Origin: Motiliproteus sp965230735
Lineage (GTDB): Bacteria > Pseudomonadota > Gammaproteobacteria > Pseudomonadales > Balneatricaceae
Length of the DNA: 64,000 bases
Direction of reading: 5' to 3'
Assembly: GCF_965230735.1 (NCBI RefSeq)
Contig: NZ_OZ246016.1
Span: 3,348,001 to 3,412,000 of the forward strand
Made by a program: the position numbers and the translations under genes. The notes under the pieces are model-generated. The model worked only from the letters and a program-made list of their open reading frames with translations, searched no databases and had not been told where the DNA came from. Below, piece by piece: positions 1 to 8,025 of this stretch (the stretch's first letter is position 1; each line of letters begins with the position of its first letter).

Positions 1-148
1 TACCAAACTCTACCAGCGTTCGCTCGGTGCCAGACGAGATCAAAGAGATAGTAGAGGCGACTAATAACCGACCCTGTTTAAGCTGTGGAGCGGGAAGCTC
101 AACCAACTGAGTTTTACCACTAGTAAGATTCTGCAGTACCTGCTTCAA
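1..148 (-). CDS. Two-domain oxidoreductase, N-terminal fragment cut by window edge
   Basis: The minus strand is open from a TTG at 148 to the window edge, giving 49 residues that begin LKQVLQNLTSGKTQLVELPA and contain SLISSGTERTLVEFG. This is the usual N-terminus of the 'bi-domain' oxidoreductases of polysaccharide clusters, which join a zinc-alcohol-dehydrogenase-like domain to a Gfo/Idh/MocA dehydrogenase domain. An AAAGG ribosome-binding site lies about 7 nt before the TTG, and no ATG is available closer. The gene continues the minus-strand polysaccharide operon after the GT9 gene, with an 88-bp gap. In this family the substrate is thought to be a nucleotide sugar or a lipid-linked sugar, but it is not known here. 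The family call rests on the first 49 residues only. Confidence 0.68.
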   Translation of the reverse strand, partial: MKQVLQNLTSGKTQLVELPAPQLKQGRLLVASTISLISSGTERTLVEFG

Positions 149-236
149 ACCAACCTTTATCCTATTAACATATGAATATTAAACCTAAACCAACAACTGT
201 ATTCTGATAGGTTTTTGGTTCGTTACCTGCTTCTCA

Positions 237-1271
237 TTAAGAGGAAAGGGCTCTTAAAACTGCCTCATATACTTCATCAACTGATATAGAGATCATACAC
301 ACTGGATGACCACAACCAGTGAGACTCCCCGATCCATAGCAAGGTGAACAGTCCATAGACGAAGTAACTGGATAGGAGTAATCACTAAAAACACCTGTCA
401 ACATGACATCGGTAGGACCATATAGCCCAACAACAGGAGTCTGTACTGCCGAAGCAATATGAGAAAGGCCATTGCAATTAGCAACGACTACATCTGATTT
501 GGCTATAAATCGAATACTATCTTCGATACTCTTCGCACCAACGAAGTTTGCTACTCGATGACTCTGTTTGATTCTTTGAATTATTTGCTCCGCTAAGCTT
601 CTTTCAGAGGCAGAGCCTAGGATAGAGATATTAAACTTGGGGTTGTAATGCAATAGTCTATTAGCCAGCTCTGCATATCGGATAGCTGGCCAACGTTTGT
701 GGCTTTCTAACTCACCAGACCCTGGGGCAAACACAATTTCATAGTTTTCACCGGTCAGTTCAAATTTAATGCCATTACCTTTATCGTAGTCTAAAATTTC
801 TGAATAAGGTGGATAACAGGGCGGGTTAGTAAGCTGGTCAGCCTCTGGCACAATTAGAGGAGCCAAACTCATATGCCTGTATACTTTATGGCGCTCCAGC
901 TGATACGAATTAGTGACGGTGTTCAAAAAAGAAAGTTTTGAAGGCCAACCAATAACCGTTGAAGAATTGAGCAATTGAGACAACAAGGAAAACTTATACG
1001 GGTTAACACCATAGGAAGATACCAATGTGTCAAAGTTGGCTTTCCTAACATTTTTTACATACGTTAACAGCTCTCGCACACTGCAAACTTTCAAAGTAAA
1101 AAATTCAAAACTCGCCTCTGGTAATAGCTCCTTAATTACCGCTACCTCTACTTCACTTTTTAGTGTCAAAGCAATCTGTCCATCCCAGTGCTGAACCAGC
1201 CAAGATAACAGAGGCAACATCATTACAACGTCACCAATACCATGCGTGTTAACCAAGTGAAGTTTTTTCAT
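237..1271 (-). CDS. Glycosyltransferase family 9 (heptosyltransferase-like)
   Basis: This 344-residue protein has the layout of GT9 (GT-B fold) transferases such as the ADP-heptose:LPS heptosyltransferases. GIGDVV (11-16) follows the first beta strand. FAPGSGELESHKRWP (181-195) is the typical start of the nucleotide-binding half. NCNGLSHIAS (265-274) and LYGPTD (283-288) form the donor-binding loop. The enzyme should add a sugar from a nucleotide donor to a lipid-linked or LPS acceptor on the inner face of the membrane. Neither donor nor acceptor can be read from the sequence. It lies in the AT-rich assembly block, 39 bp after a GT4 gene and upstream of a two-domain oxidoreductase. Confidence 0.82.
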   Translation of the reverse strand: MKKLHLVNTHGIGDVVMMLPLLSWLVQHWDGQIALTLKSEVEVAVIKELLPEASFEFFTLKVCSVRELLTYVKNVRKANFDTLVSSYGVNPYKFSLLSQLLNSSTVIGWPSKLSFLNTVTNSYQLERHKVYRHMSLAPLIVPEADQLTNPPCYPPYSEILDYDKGNGIKFELTGENYEIVFAPGSGELESHKRWPAIRYAELANRLLHYNPKFNISILGSASERSLAEQIIQRIKQSHRVANFVGAKSIEDSIRFIAKSDVVVANCNGLSHIASAVQTPVVGLYGPTDVMLTGVFSDYSYPVTSSMDCSPCYGSGSLTGCGHPVCMISISVDEVYEAVLRALSS

Positions 1272-1310
1272 CGTTAATGATTACTATGGAAAATTCACAA
1301 ATTTATAAAA

Positions 1311-2444
1311 TTATACTTTACTTAAATCAACATAAGCTTTTTGATAGCCTTTAACCATTTTTGAAATCGTAAACGTGCTCAAAAACTTTTGATATCCATA
1401 TTCACCCATAAGCAGGCGCTGCTCAACAGCATCTTCTAGCTTGGCCAAACTATTATAAATAGATTCTTTATTGTTTATATCAAGTAACAGCCCATTGACA
1501 TCATGTTCTATCAACTCAGATGTGCCCGCAATGTTTGATGCAACGCATGGTTTTCCACTCGCCATTGCTTCTATAAGAGTCACAGGTAATCCCTCTCTAT
1601 CACTCACCAAAACAACAACATCACACTTTTTATAGAGCAAGGGAGTATTTCGCTGAAAGCCTAAAAAAGAAATTTTATCATAACAGCCTAAGTCTACGGC
1701 TTGTTTTTCGATGCCTGATCTAAGAGGACCATCACCCACTAGCATTAAGCGCCAGTCTCGACCTAACTTTACAGAATAATCTAGTGCCTCAATTAATAAA
1801 TCATGGCGCTTATGCGGGATCATTTGAGCAAACATAGCAATGGTAAATGGCCGATCAGAAGATAAGGTATCCGGAATAAATTTTTCTTCATTAGACCCAT
1901 TATACACAAGAGAGACTTTATCTTTTGGGCAGCCTTCAATATACAAACACTCTTCACCTGACTTACTTATCGCAATCATCGAATCACAAAAATTCTTTGT
2001 GAGATAATCCATAAAGAGATATAGATTTTTTTTGAATTGACCACAGGTAAAGTCACTAATTTGAACCGCACGTGTTACAACATTTTTTATACCGCAAAAC
2101 TTTGCTGCGATAGTTGCAATAAAGTCTGTATAAACAGGCCCCTGAGTATGAATAACGTTGATATTGTATTTCTTAATAATATTAACTAATTCAATGAGTG
2201 TAGAGATACGTTTTTTGTCCGATACTGAGAAATCGATCCACCTAGGATACTTTCTCATCTCTGATGCCAAGCTTCCGTCACTAGAATACGCTACAAATAC
2301 ATTAACCTTATCTTGATCCCAAAACGGCAAGGATTCGAGAACCCTGACTTCAGGGCCTCCCACCCCTCTAGAAGAACCATTGCTAGAAACCGCTATAGAT
2401 ACCAACTGCAAGACATTGACATTGGATCTTTTACTTTGGATCAT
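1311..2444 (-). CDS. Glycosyltransferase family 4
   Basis: This 377-residue GT-B enzyme has the GT4 signatures. A glycine-rich N-terminal loop, GVGGPEVRVLESL, sits near residues 27-39. A basic IPHKRHDLL motif starts the C-terminal Rossmann half near residue 209. DGPLRSGIE lies near 238. The EX7E nucleotide-sugar binding motif is E284-E292 within EGLPVTLIEAMASGKP. It probably transfers a hexose or N-acetylhexosamine onto the growing lipid-linked repeat unit in the cytoplasm. The start ATG at 2444 lacks a strong ribosome-binding site. The codon use is AT-rich, as in its neighbours, which suggests that the assembly block was acquired as a unit. Confidence 0.85.
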   Translation of the reverse strand: MIQSKRSNVNVLQLVSIAVSSNGSSRGVGGPEVRVLESLPFWDQDKVNVFVAYSSDGSLASEMRKYPRWIDFSVSDKKRISTLIELVNIIKKYNINVIHTQGPVYTDFIATIAAKFCGIKNVVTRAVQISDFTCGQFKKNLYLFMDYLTKNFCDSMIAISKSGEECLYIEGCPKDKVSLVYNGSNEEKFIPDTLSSDRPFTIAMFAQMIPHKRHDLLIEALDYSVKLGRDWRLMLVGDGPLRSGIEKQAVDLGCYDKISFLGFQRNTPLLYKKCDVVVLVSDREGLPVTLIEAMASGKPCVASNIAGTSELIEHDVNGLLLDINNKESIYNSLAKLEDAVEQRLLMGEYGYQKFLSTFTISKMVKGYQKAYVDLSKV

Positions 2445-2499
2445 GATTTTAACAACACCTTATAACCTCAGCTATTAAATGCCGGTATATAATTTGAAA

Positions 2500-3756
2500 T
2501 TAACACTTAAGATTATAGTTGCTATATTCTTTAAGCAATAATTCAAGTTTTTCGGTACTAGCCCGAGCCATATTAACTCGATTTTTTTCTAGAAATTTTT
2601 GTAGCATGAAATGAGTTTGAGTTTCCACCGTATGCATCTTTGCAAAGGCCAACCCTGACTTAATACAACTCGTCCGTAGACAATTATCTTCAATCATACG
2701 GCTGATAGCAGCTGCTAGTATTCTCGGCTTCTGTGGAGGCACCAAAAGGCCAGTTTTTTCATGCTGAATAAGGCTTTTAATTCCCCCTACATCGCTAGAT
2801 ACGATGGGTAGGCCTCTAGCCATTGCCTCAACTAGCACTTTAGGGGTCCCTTCCCAAATAGATGAAAAGACGAATACATCAGACCGGTCAAAATAACTCC
2901 ACAACTCATGACCATGCTCGACTGTATCAATCCAGTTAATTTGATCATTAACCTTTAACGACTCTGCTAAATCTTTCAGTTCACCAAGAAGAGCTGGATC
3001 TTGCTTTCCAATACATGTTAAGAAAACTTTTCTAGGAGAAATTAAGAAGTTTAGTTCGTACAAGGCTTTAATTAAAAAGCAATGCCCCTTTGCACGAGTT
3101 ATCCTTCCAACATGAAGTAGGTATAGGGGGGCATCCTCTTTATTCAACGGGAATTCTTTAAAAGATACAACGTCATCTGCATGTATTGACGAACTAGCCC
3201 ATTCATAGACAGCAGGTCGATCTGAATAACGGTTATAAAGCTCTCTCCCTTGAGGAAAGCAAAGTGAATATTTTGTAATATAACTTTCAAACCAAAGATA
3301 GAGCTTAATCCAACCGTAAAGCCCTTTCTTTATAACACCCTTAGTTTTTGTATTTCCCGGTGCTTTTAAAAAAGCAAGCCAATCTGACTGCATAGAAACA
3401 AAATGCGGTTTCTTATAAAAATAAGACCAAAAACAACCCGAAACGCCGGTCATATCTGGTATACGTGGATTGACAACATCACTGTCTGAAATTGCCCGCC
3501 TCATTTTAAAAAAAACAAGCGGCCATTTACATAATAGCTGCAATTCATTATCGTAGGATGGAAGATGAGTAAATGTCAGCTTCGGATGTTCCATTGGATA
3601 CATGCCTGGAAGCTCTTTATCTGTAACAGGAACACAGAGGTTAATTTCATCAAAGTATGGAGTAAAACTATTTACATACTCCCCAAACCCTCCATATGTC
3701 CAATAACGCCCATCGTAAAAGCAAAACTTTTTCTGAGACACAATAGACAGTTTCAT
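2500..3756 (-). CDS. Glycosyltransferase family 4
   Basis: A 418-residue GT-B protein. The N-terminal acceptor half has a GGFGEYVNSF loop (22-31). The C-terminal half begins with the HVGRITRAKGH motif (215-225) and carries the EX7E pair E302-E310 in EGTPKVLVEAMARGLP. These are hallmarks of retaining GT4 transferases. GGAG lies 5 nt before the ATG at 3756 and fixes the start. It stands 55 bp upstream of another GT4 gene on the same strand. The 175 bp before it, up to the methyltransferase gene, are AT-rich and hold nothing recognisable. The two GT4 genes differ in the N-terminal half, so they should use different acceptors. Confidence 0.85.
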   Translation of the reverse strand: MKLSIVSQKKFCFYDGRYWTYGGFGEYVNSFTPYFDEINLCVPVTDKELPGMYPMEHPKLTFTHLPSYDNELQLLCKWPLVFFKMRRAISDSDVVNPRIPDMTGVSGCFWSYFYKKPHFVSMQSDWLAFLKAPGNTKTKGVIKKGLYGWIKLYLWFESYITKYSLCFPQGRELYNRYSDRPAVYEWASSSIHADDVVSFKEFPLNKEDAPLYLLHVGRITRAKGHCFLIKALYELNFLISPRKVFLTCIGKQDPALLGELKDLAESLKVNDQINWIDTVEHGHELWSYFDRSDVFVFSSIWEGTPKVLVEAMARGLPIVSSDVGGIKSLIQHEKTGLLVPPQKPRILAAAISRMIEDNCLRTSCIKSGLAFAKMHTVETQTHFMLQKFLEKNRVNMARASTEKLELLLKEYSNYNLKC

Positions 3757-3931
3757 AAAACTCCTAAAATTCTATAAACTTTGACAGAATTAAACAACCG
3801 TGCCTTCCATATATAATAATTTACACTAGATTGTTAAAATAATAATATCCATTATTAGATCTAACAATCTTCAGAAGCTTTATACTTGTAACAATATATA
3901 AACAAAGAGCATTTAACTTAAGCTGATTAAA

Positions 3932-4780
3932 TTATTTCCTTAGAACAACAAAGATAGACCAGCAAAAAAACCTGGTTATCAGCCGAGTTTTGAAAAATCT
4001 ACCAAAATACTTATTAAGCATCCGCTGATAGTATAATAGAAATATAGATGGGACCGGTAACATAAATGGAAGTAATAGACCCAACGTATAAGTTGAGTAT
4101 GAGATTGTGAGATAGGGCCTTATCCAATAAAGAATATCTTTCTTCTCACATAAAAACCCTACCTTCTTATATAATTCTTCAAAGCCCTTTTCATCAATAA
4201 ATATATCTTTATGACCTTTCTTTCCAAAACAGTATCTAATAAACCCAACAAGAAAAACCTGAAGATTTAGTGCTACCGACTCTTTATTAGGCGTAGTTAA
4301 TACAACAACACCACCAGGCTTTAGAATACGATAGATTTCAGACAACATTTTATCTTTATCTTCAACATGCTCAATAACCTCAATCGAAGTTATTATATCA
4401 AAGGTTTCATCAGCGAAAGGTAGGTCGCCACTTTCACCATCAACTAAATCAAAACTCACTTTATCCAGATTACTATTGGCCTTTGCCTTCGCTAAAGCTT
4501 TACGACTAACATCTACTCCATACAAATCTATCTCTGCTTGAATACCAAGTAAATACTCAATAAATGCACCATCATTACAACCAACATCACAAATTTTTAG
4601 GCTATCCGTATCACTCTTTAATCTCAAAGCATGGTGTTCGACTAATTCTAATACATCAGTTTTTTTTTGCTTAAATCCGAGTGAGTTAAAAGAATCACCA
4701 GCAACTAAATCTGCACGACCTGAACTATTACGATCAAAATAGTCTGAAACGTAGTTGTTAAATGATGATTTTTTAGCCAT
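3932..4780 (-). CDS. Class I SAM-dependent methyltransferase
   Basis: This 282-residue protein (from ATG 4780) has a Rossmann methyltransferase core. Motif I is DVGCNDG (65-71). LPFADETFDIITSIEVIEHVED is the familiar motif II/III region of Methyltransf_11, and PGGVVVLTTPN follows. A long C-terminal tail has two hydrophobic stretches that may hold it at the membrane. I prefer ATG 4780 to an upstream start at 4822 because CGAGG stands 5 nt before it. That start overlaps the flippase stop by 8 bp, which suggests translational coupling. In a polysaccharide cluster such enzymes often methylate a sugar hydroxyl or a chain end, but the substrate is unknown. Confidence 0.78.
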   Translation of the reverse strand: MAKKSSFNNYVSDYFDRNSSGRADLVAGDSFNSLGFKQKKTDVLELVEHHALRLKSDTDSLKICDVGCNDGAFIEYLLGIQAEIDLYGVDVSRKALAKAKANSNLDKVSFDLVDGESGDLPFADETFDIITSIEVIEHVEDKDKMLSEIYRILKPGGVVVLTTPNKESVALNLQVFLVGFIRYCFGKKGHKDIFIDEKGFEELYKKVGFLCEKKDILYWIRPYLTISYSTYTLGLLLPFMLPVPSIFLLYYQRMLNKYFGRFFKTRLITRFFCWSIFVVLRK

Positions 4781-6026
4781 AAGAACCTCGATTAAAATTT
4801 TTTTTCGAAGAATAACAAACAACTAAGAACAAGCAGAAATATATGATAAAACTTGATACAGCAGCTCCCTGTAATCCATACTCAGTTATCATAACATACT
4901 GTAAAAACACACCTAAAAAACTCACCAACACTATAATTTTAGTATAAGTAGCGACTTTATTAGAAAGTATAAAAATATAGTAACCTGATATTGCCTGAAC
5001 AGTGTGTAGTATTAGACCTAATGACAACCAAATTAAAATACTCCCATATTCAACCAAGTCTTCATCAACAAAATTCAGAAGATCATATGAAAAAATCATA
5101 TAAGTAAGGAAAACAGCAAGTGATAATAAAAGATAAATAGAAATAGACACATAGTATACATGCTTGAAATCATTCATGGATTCTTTATCCCAATGATCAC
5201 TAAGCAGGGGAAAACTAATAAAAGAAACAGGCTGAGAGACCAGCTTAATAACCGAGGCCAACTTGTAAATAGCAGAATAAATACCCAGTGCCGCATTCCC
5301 TAGTACAGCACTTATTATAAATCTATCTGCGTTATGCGCGAACCAAAGTGCAATGTCTTTAGGTATAAGAGTGAGACCAAGCTTTAGTCTTGATATAATT
5401 AGCGGCAAAGAGACACTTTTTAATGAAGGGCGAACAATTAACAATGCTAAAGTTAATGAAACACATCTAACAAGCAAGTATAAATCAATAACAAAAACCA
5501 AGCTAACATCTATTCCAATAATAAAGACAATTAATAATATAAAAAACTCTAAAACCTCGAATGATATTACATATAAAAATATTTTTGAGTATTCCTTCAA
5601 ACATCTAAACTGAGCTACAACAATTAACCTGATACTTTCAAATATTGCTATTACAATAACATAAAAATAAAAGCCTTGTTTTATATTTAATAAAGGAGAG
5701 AAAACTGAACTAAATAATGACCAGACAGAAAGAATTAGTAGCGATGATGACAATATGATAACAAGTGCTATTGTTAGTTCTCGAACTCGATCTTCCGAGC
5801 TACTAAAGTGCCTAACTAAACAAACATTCATTCCACAGTTAATAAACATTGAAAGATATGAACTAACCAAGAGAAGCAACACATATGAGCCATAGGATTC
5901 AATTCCTATTAAAGAAATTAATATAGGTACGAGTGCTACTGATTTACCTTTCTCAGTTATCGTAATTGAACTACCTGTCAAAAAACCTCTAAAAATTTTT
6001 TGAGATTTATCAAATACTATCCTCAT
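4773..6026 (-). CDS. Wzx-like polysaccharide flippase (MATE/MOP fold)
   Basis: A very hydrophobic protein of 417 residues with about 12 predicted membrane segments and little else, as in Wzx/RfbX O-unit flippases. The N-terminal KIFRGFLTGSSITITEKGKSVALVPILISLIG segment type, and the central RLKLGLTLIPKDIALWFAHNADRF stretch with ADRF before the next helix, match polysaccharide-synthesis membrane proteins. It should move undecaprenyl-linked repeat units across the inner membrane. ATG 6026 is preferred to a TTG at 6032, though neither has a good ribosome-binding site. It sits between two methyltransferase genes and overlaps the second one. No Wzy polymerase was recognised in the window, so it may lie further downstream. 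Confidence 0.8.
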   Translation of the reverse strand: MRIVFDKSQKIFRGFLTGSSITITEKGKSVALVPILISLIGIESYGSYVLLLLVSSYLSMFINCGMNVCLVRHFSSSEDRVRELTIALVIILSSSLLILSVWSLFSSVFSPLLNIKQGFYFYVIVIAIFESIRLIVVAQFRCLKEYSKIFLYVISFEVLEFFILLIVFIIGIDVSLVFVIDLYLLVRCVSLTLALLIVRPSLKSVSLPLIISRLKLGLTLIPKDIALWFAHNADRFIISAVLGNAALGIYSAIYKLASVIKLVSQPVSFISFPLLSDHWDKESMNDFKHVYYVSISIYLLLSLAVFLTYMIFSYDLLNFVDEDLVEYGSILIWLSLGLILHTVQAISGYYIFILSNKVATYTKIIVLVSFLGVFLQYVMITEYGLQGAAVSSFIIYFCLFLVVCYSSKKNFNRGSYG

Positions 6027-6082
6027 AGTCAATACAAAGAACTCTTTCTATAAGACTTCAATATCAATTCCTGTCACAGTCC

Positions 6083-6682
6083 TTATTCTCTATTCTTCGT
6101 AAACACAAAAAATATAGTTTCTGATGACCAACTATTTGGTAGAAGCTTAGCTATAATTCTTTCTAGATAACTTTCAGATGGATAATAATAAGAAATATTT
6201 AAGTTATACTCCTTTTCATCCGCCAAGGCTTTCATAAAACACTCTGCCTCCACAAGATTAAACAGCCAACGATGCCTAGCCCCGCCACTTTTAGAGTTAT
6301 CCTTGGTAAGTCTATACTTGTTAGACAAAGGTCTTCCCATAACAAATCGATATCGCATAACAGCACTATAAAGATTGGGCAGTGCGATAACAGCCCCTTT
6401 ACTTATCCGCAGCATTTCCAACACAGCTGCATATATATCATCAGTATGCTCTGCTACATCAAGCGCCAGCAAAACATCAAACTGCTCATCAGCAAAGGGG
6501 GTTTCACAAGATATATCAACTAGCTGATCAGCACATGATGCTGGGTCTACATCAATTCCAAAGTAACTATTAGATGAAAAATAGCTTTTCATAACAGCAT
6601 CTCGGCAACCTACATCTATAATAGTCGAGCCAGCTGCAAAGTGCTGATTAACTAATTTTGAAGCATAACTATATCTATTCAT
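6083..6682 (-). CDS. Class I SAM-dependent methyltransferase
   Basis: A 199-residue methyltransferase of the Methyltransf_11 type. IIDVGCRDAV near residues 22-31 is motif I, and FDVLLALDVAEHTDDI is the acidic loop after strand 4. ATG 6682, with GGATC upstream, is preferred to a TTG at 6688. It is the first gene of the AT-rich assembly block and lies 66 bp from the left end of the IS3-family element. The insertion probably separated it from the promoter or upstream genes of the original operon. The two methyltransferases of this block differ in length and motif I, so they are not a recent duplication. Confidence 0.75.
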   Translation of the reverse strand: MNRYSYASKLVNQHFAAGSTIIDVGCRDAVMKSYFSSNSYFGIDVDPASCADQLVDISCETPFADEQFDVLLALDVAEHTDDIYAAVLEMLRISKGAVIALPNLYSAVMRYRFVMGRPLSNKYRLTKDNSKSGGARHRWLFNLVEAECFMKALADEKEYNLNISYYYPSESYLERIIAKLLPNSWSSETIFFVFTKNRE

Positions 6683-6744
6683 TATCAAGAAGATCCATCA
6701 GATTTCTCATGACCAATAGCTAATATAAATTTATTATACCCTAA

Positions 6745-6747
6745 CAT
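6745..6747. repeat. Target-site duplication CAT, left copy (right copy 8026-8028)
   Basis: CAT directly precedes the left inverted repeat and is repeated directly after the right one. Three base pairs is the usual duplication for IS3-family transposition. Confidence 0.75.
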
Positions 6748-6771
6748 AGAGCCGGCCCCAAAAATCTGAAC
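6748..6771 (+). repeat. IS left terminal inverted repeat
   Basis: It pairs with 8002-8025 read on the other strand: 12 perfect outer bases, then 7 of 12 matching, ending in a shared TGAAC. Confidence 0.88.
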
Positions 6772-6836
6772 AGCGCTATAAGTGGAATCTCCGCCTGATT
6801 TAGGGCACGGTGGTGCCCGTTAACAGGAGATTTACC

Positions 6837-7139
6837 ATGGCAAGACGTCCTCGTCGTAACCACTCACCCGAATTTAAAGCCAAAGTGGCTATTGCCGCCC
6901 TCAAAGGCGAACAAACAGTTGCCGAGCTTGCACAGCGGTTCGATGTTCACCCAAACCAGATCTCTCAGTGGAAGACGCAGCTGCTTGAGCACTCTGCTGA
7001 AGCCTTTGGCGGCAACGAATCCAAAGAGCCTCCGGTTGATGTCAAAACCTTGCACGCCAAAATCGGACAGCTCACACTGGAGAACGATTTTTTAGAAGGC
7101 GCGCTCACCAAGGCGGGATTGCTGAGCGAAAAACGATGA
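6837..7139 (+). CDS. IS3-family transposase OrfA (helix-turn-helix)
   Basis: This 100-residue protein has the IS3 OrfA fold. HSPEFKAKVAIAALKGEQTV begins a helix-turn-helix (ELAQRFDVHPNQISQWKTQL), and a leucine-rich coiled-coil region follows near the C-terminus. It binds the terminal repeats. CAGGAGA stands 6 nt before ATG 6837, which decides against the upstream start at 6810. It ends in ATGA, overlapping the orfB start by 4 bp. Its frame is such that a -1 shift near the five-A run at 7129-7133 would yield the OrfAB fusion transposase usual for this family. Confidence 0.92.
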   Translation: MARRPRRNHSPEFKAKVAIAALKGEQTVAELAQRFDVHPNQISQWKTQLLEHSAEAFGGNESKEPPVDVKTLHAKIGQLTLENDFLEGALTKAGLLSEKR

Positions 7140-7963
7140 TCGACCGCACACACAAGCTGCCTATCACTCAGCAGGCCAAGTTGTTGTCGATCAGTCGCGG
7201 TAGCGTCTACTACAAACCCAAGCCCCTCAGTTCTGAAACACAGGGTTTAATGAATCGCATTGACCGGTTACATCTGGAACTGCCTTTTGCAGGCAGTCGC
7301 ATGCTACGCGATCTGTTACGCCGTGAGGGATATCCAGTTGGTCGTAAACGAGTTGCCAGCCTGATGAAGCTGATGGGTATCGAGGCGTTGTATCGAAAAC
7401 CCAAGACGACACAGCGCCATCCAGGACACAAAGTTTACCCCTATCTGCTTAGGAATATAGCAATCACACGAGCCAATCAGGTCTGGGCCATGGATATTAC
7501 CTACATACCCATGGCCCGTGGCTTTGTGTACTTGGCGGCAGTGATTGACTGGCATTCTCGTCGAGTTTTAAGCTGGAAGCTCTCTACCACCATGGATGTT
7601 CACTTCTGCCTTGACGCTGTTGAAGAGGCTCTGGAAAAGCATGGCGCACCAGAAATCATGAATACCGATCAGGGCAGCCAGTTCACCAGCTTGGCGTTCA
7701 CCGAAATGTTGAAAGAGAACAATATCCGTATCAGCATGGATGGAAAAGGTTGCTGGCGCGACAACGTGTTTGTTGAAAGGCTCTGGCGCTCCGTGAAATA
7801 CGAAGAAGTTTATCTGCATGCCTACGACACGGTCTCAGCAGCAAGAGCCGGGTTGGATCGGTACTTCCGATTTTACAACAGCCGGCGTCCGCACTCGAAC
7901 CTTGACCGGAAAACACCGGATGAGGTTTACTTTAATCACCCACCGCTATCCTTGGTGGCTTAA
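7136..7963 (+). CDS. IS3-family transposase OrfB (DDE integrase core)
   Basis: A 275-residue protein with an HTH_21 region followed by an rve integrase core. The catalytic triad is visible. The first Asp is in WAMDITYIP, the second in NTDQGSQFTS, and the Glu in ERLWRSVKYEEVYL. The core has the DD(35)E spacing, and the C-terminal YNSRRPHSNLDRKTPDEVY is also typical. The start ATG 7136 overlaps the orfA stop. The frame is uninterrupted to 7963, so the element may still be able to move. Confidence 0.93.
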   Translation: MIDRTHKLPITQQAKLLSISRGSVYYKPKPLSSETQGLMNRIDRLHLELPFAGSRMLRDLLRREGYPVGRKRVASLMKLMGIEALYRKPKTTQRHPGHKVYPYLLRNIAITRANQVWAMDITYIPMARGFVYLAAVIDWHSRRVLSWKLSTTMDVHFCLDAVEEALEKHGAPEIMNTDQGSQFTSLAFTEMLKENNIRISMDGKGCWRDNVFVERLWRSVKYEEVYLHAYDTVSAARAGLDRYFRFYNSRRPHSNLDRKTPDEVYFNHPPLSLVA

Positions 7964-8001
7964 TCCCAGGTAGAGATCCACTTATAGAATCGGGATTAGT
8001 T

Positions 8002-8025
8002 GTTCAAAGGAATGGGGCCGGCTCT
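8002..8025 (-). repeat. IS right terminal inverted repeat
   Basis: Inverted copy of 6748-6771. Its outer edge touches the second CAT of the target duplication. Confidence 0.88.

Larger units (their letters stand above)
6748..8025 (+). mobile_element. Complete IS3-family insertion sequence, 1278 bp
   Basis: The element has imperfect terminal inverted repeats of 24 bp (19 of 24 matching; the outer 12, AGAGCCGGCCCC, are perfect). It has two overlapping transposase frames in the -1 relation and a 3-bp direct repeat (CAT) on both flanks. Inside each end there is also a shared CTATAAGTGGA motif, at 6775-6785 and inverted near 7977-7987, which is probably a transposase-binding repeat. All parts look intact. 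The element reads opposite to the polysaccharide genes around it. Confidence 0.93.

Noticed and set aside
3565..3777. 70-codon plus-strand frame opposite the second GT4 gene
   Set aside because: Antisense to a clear glycosyltransferase, with no domain.
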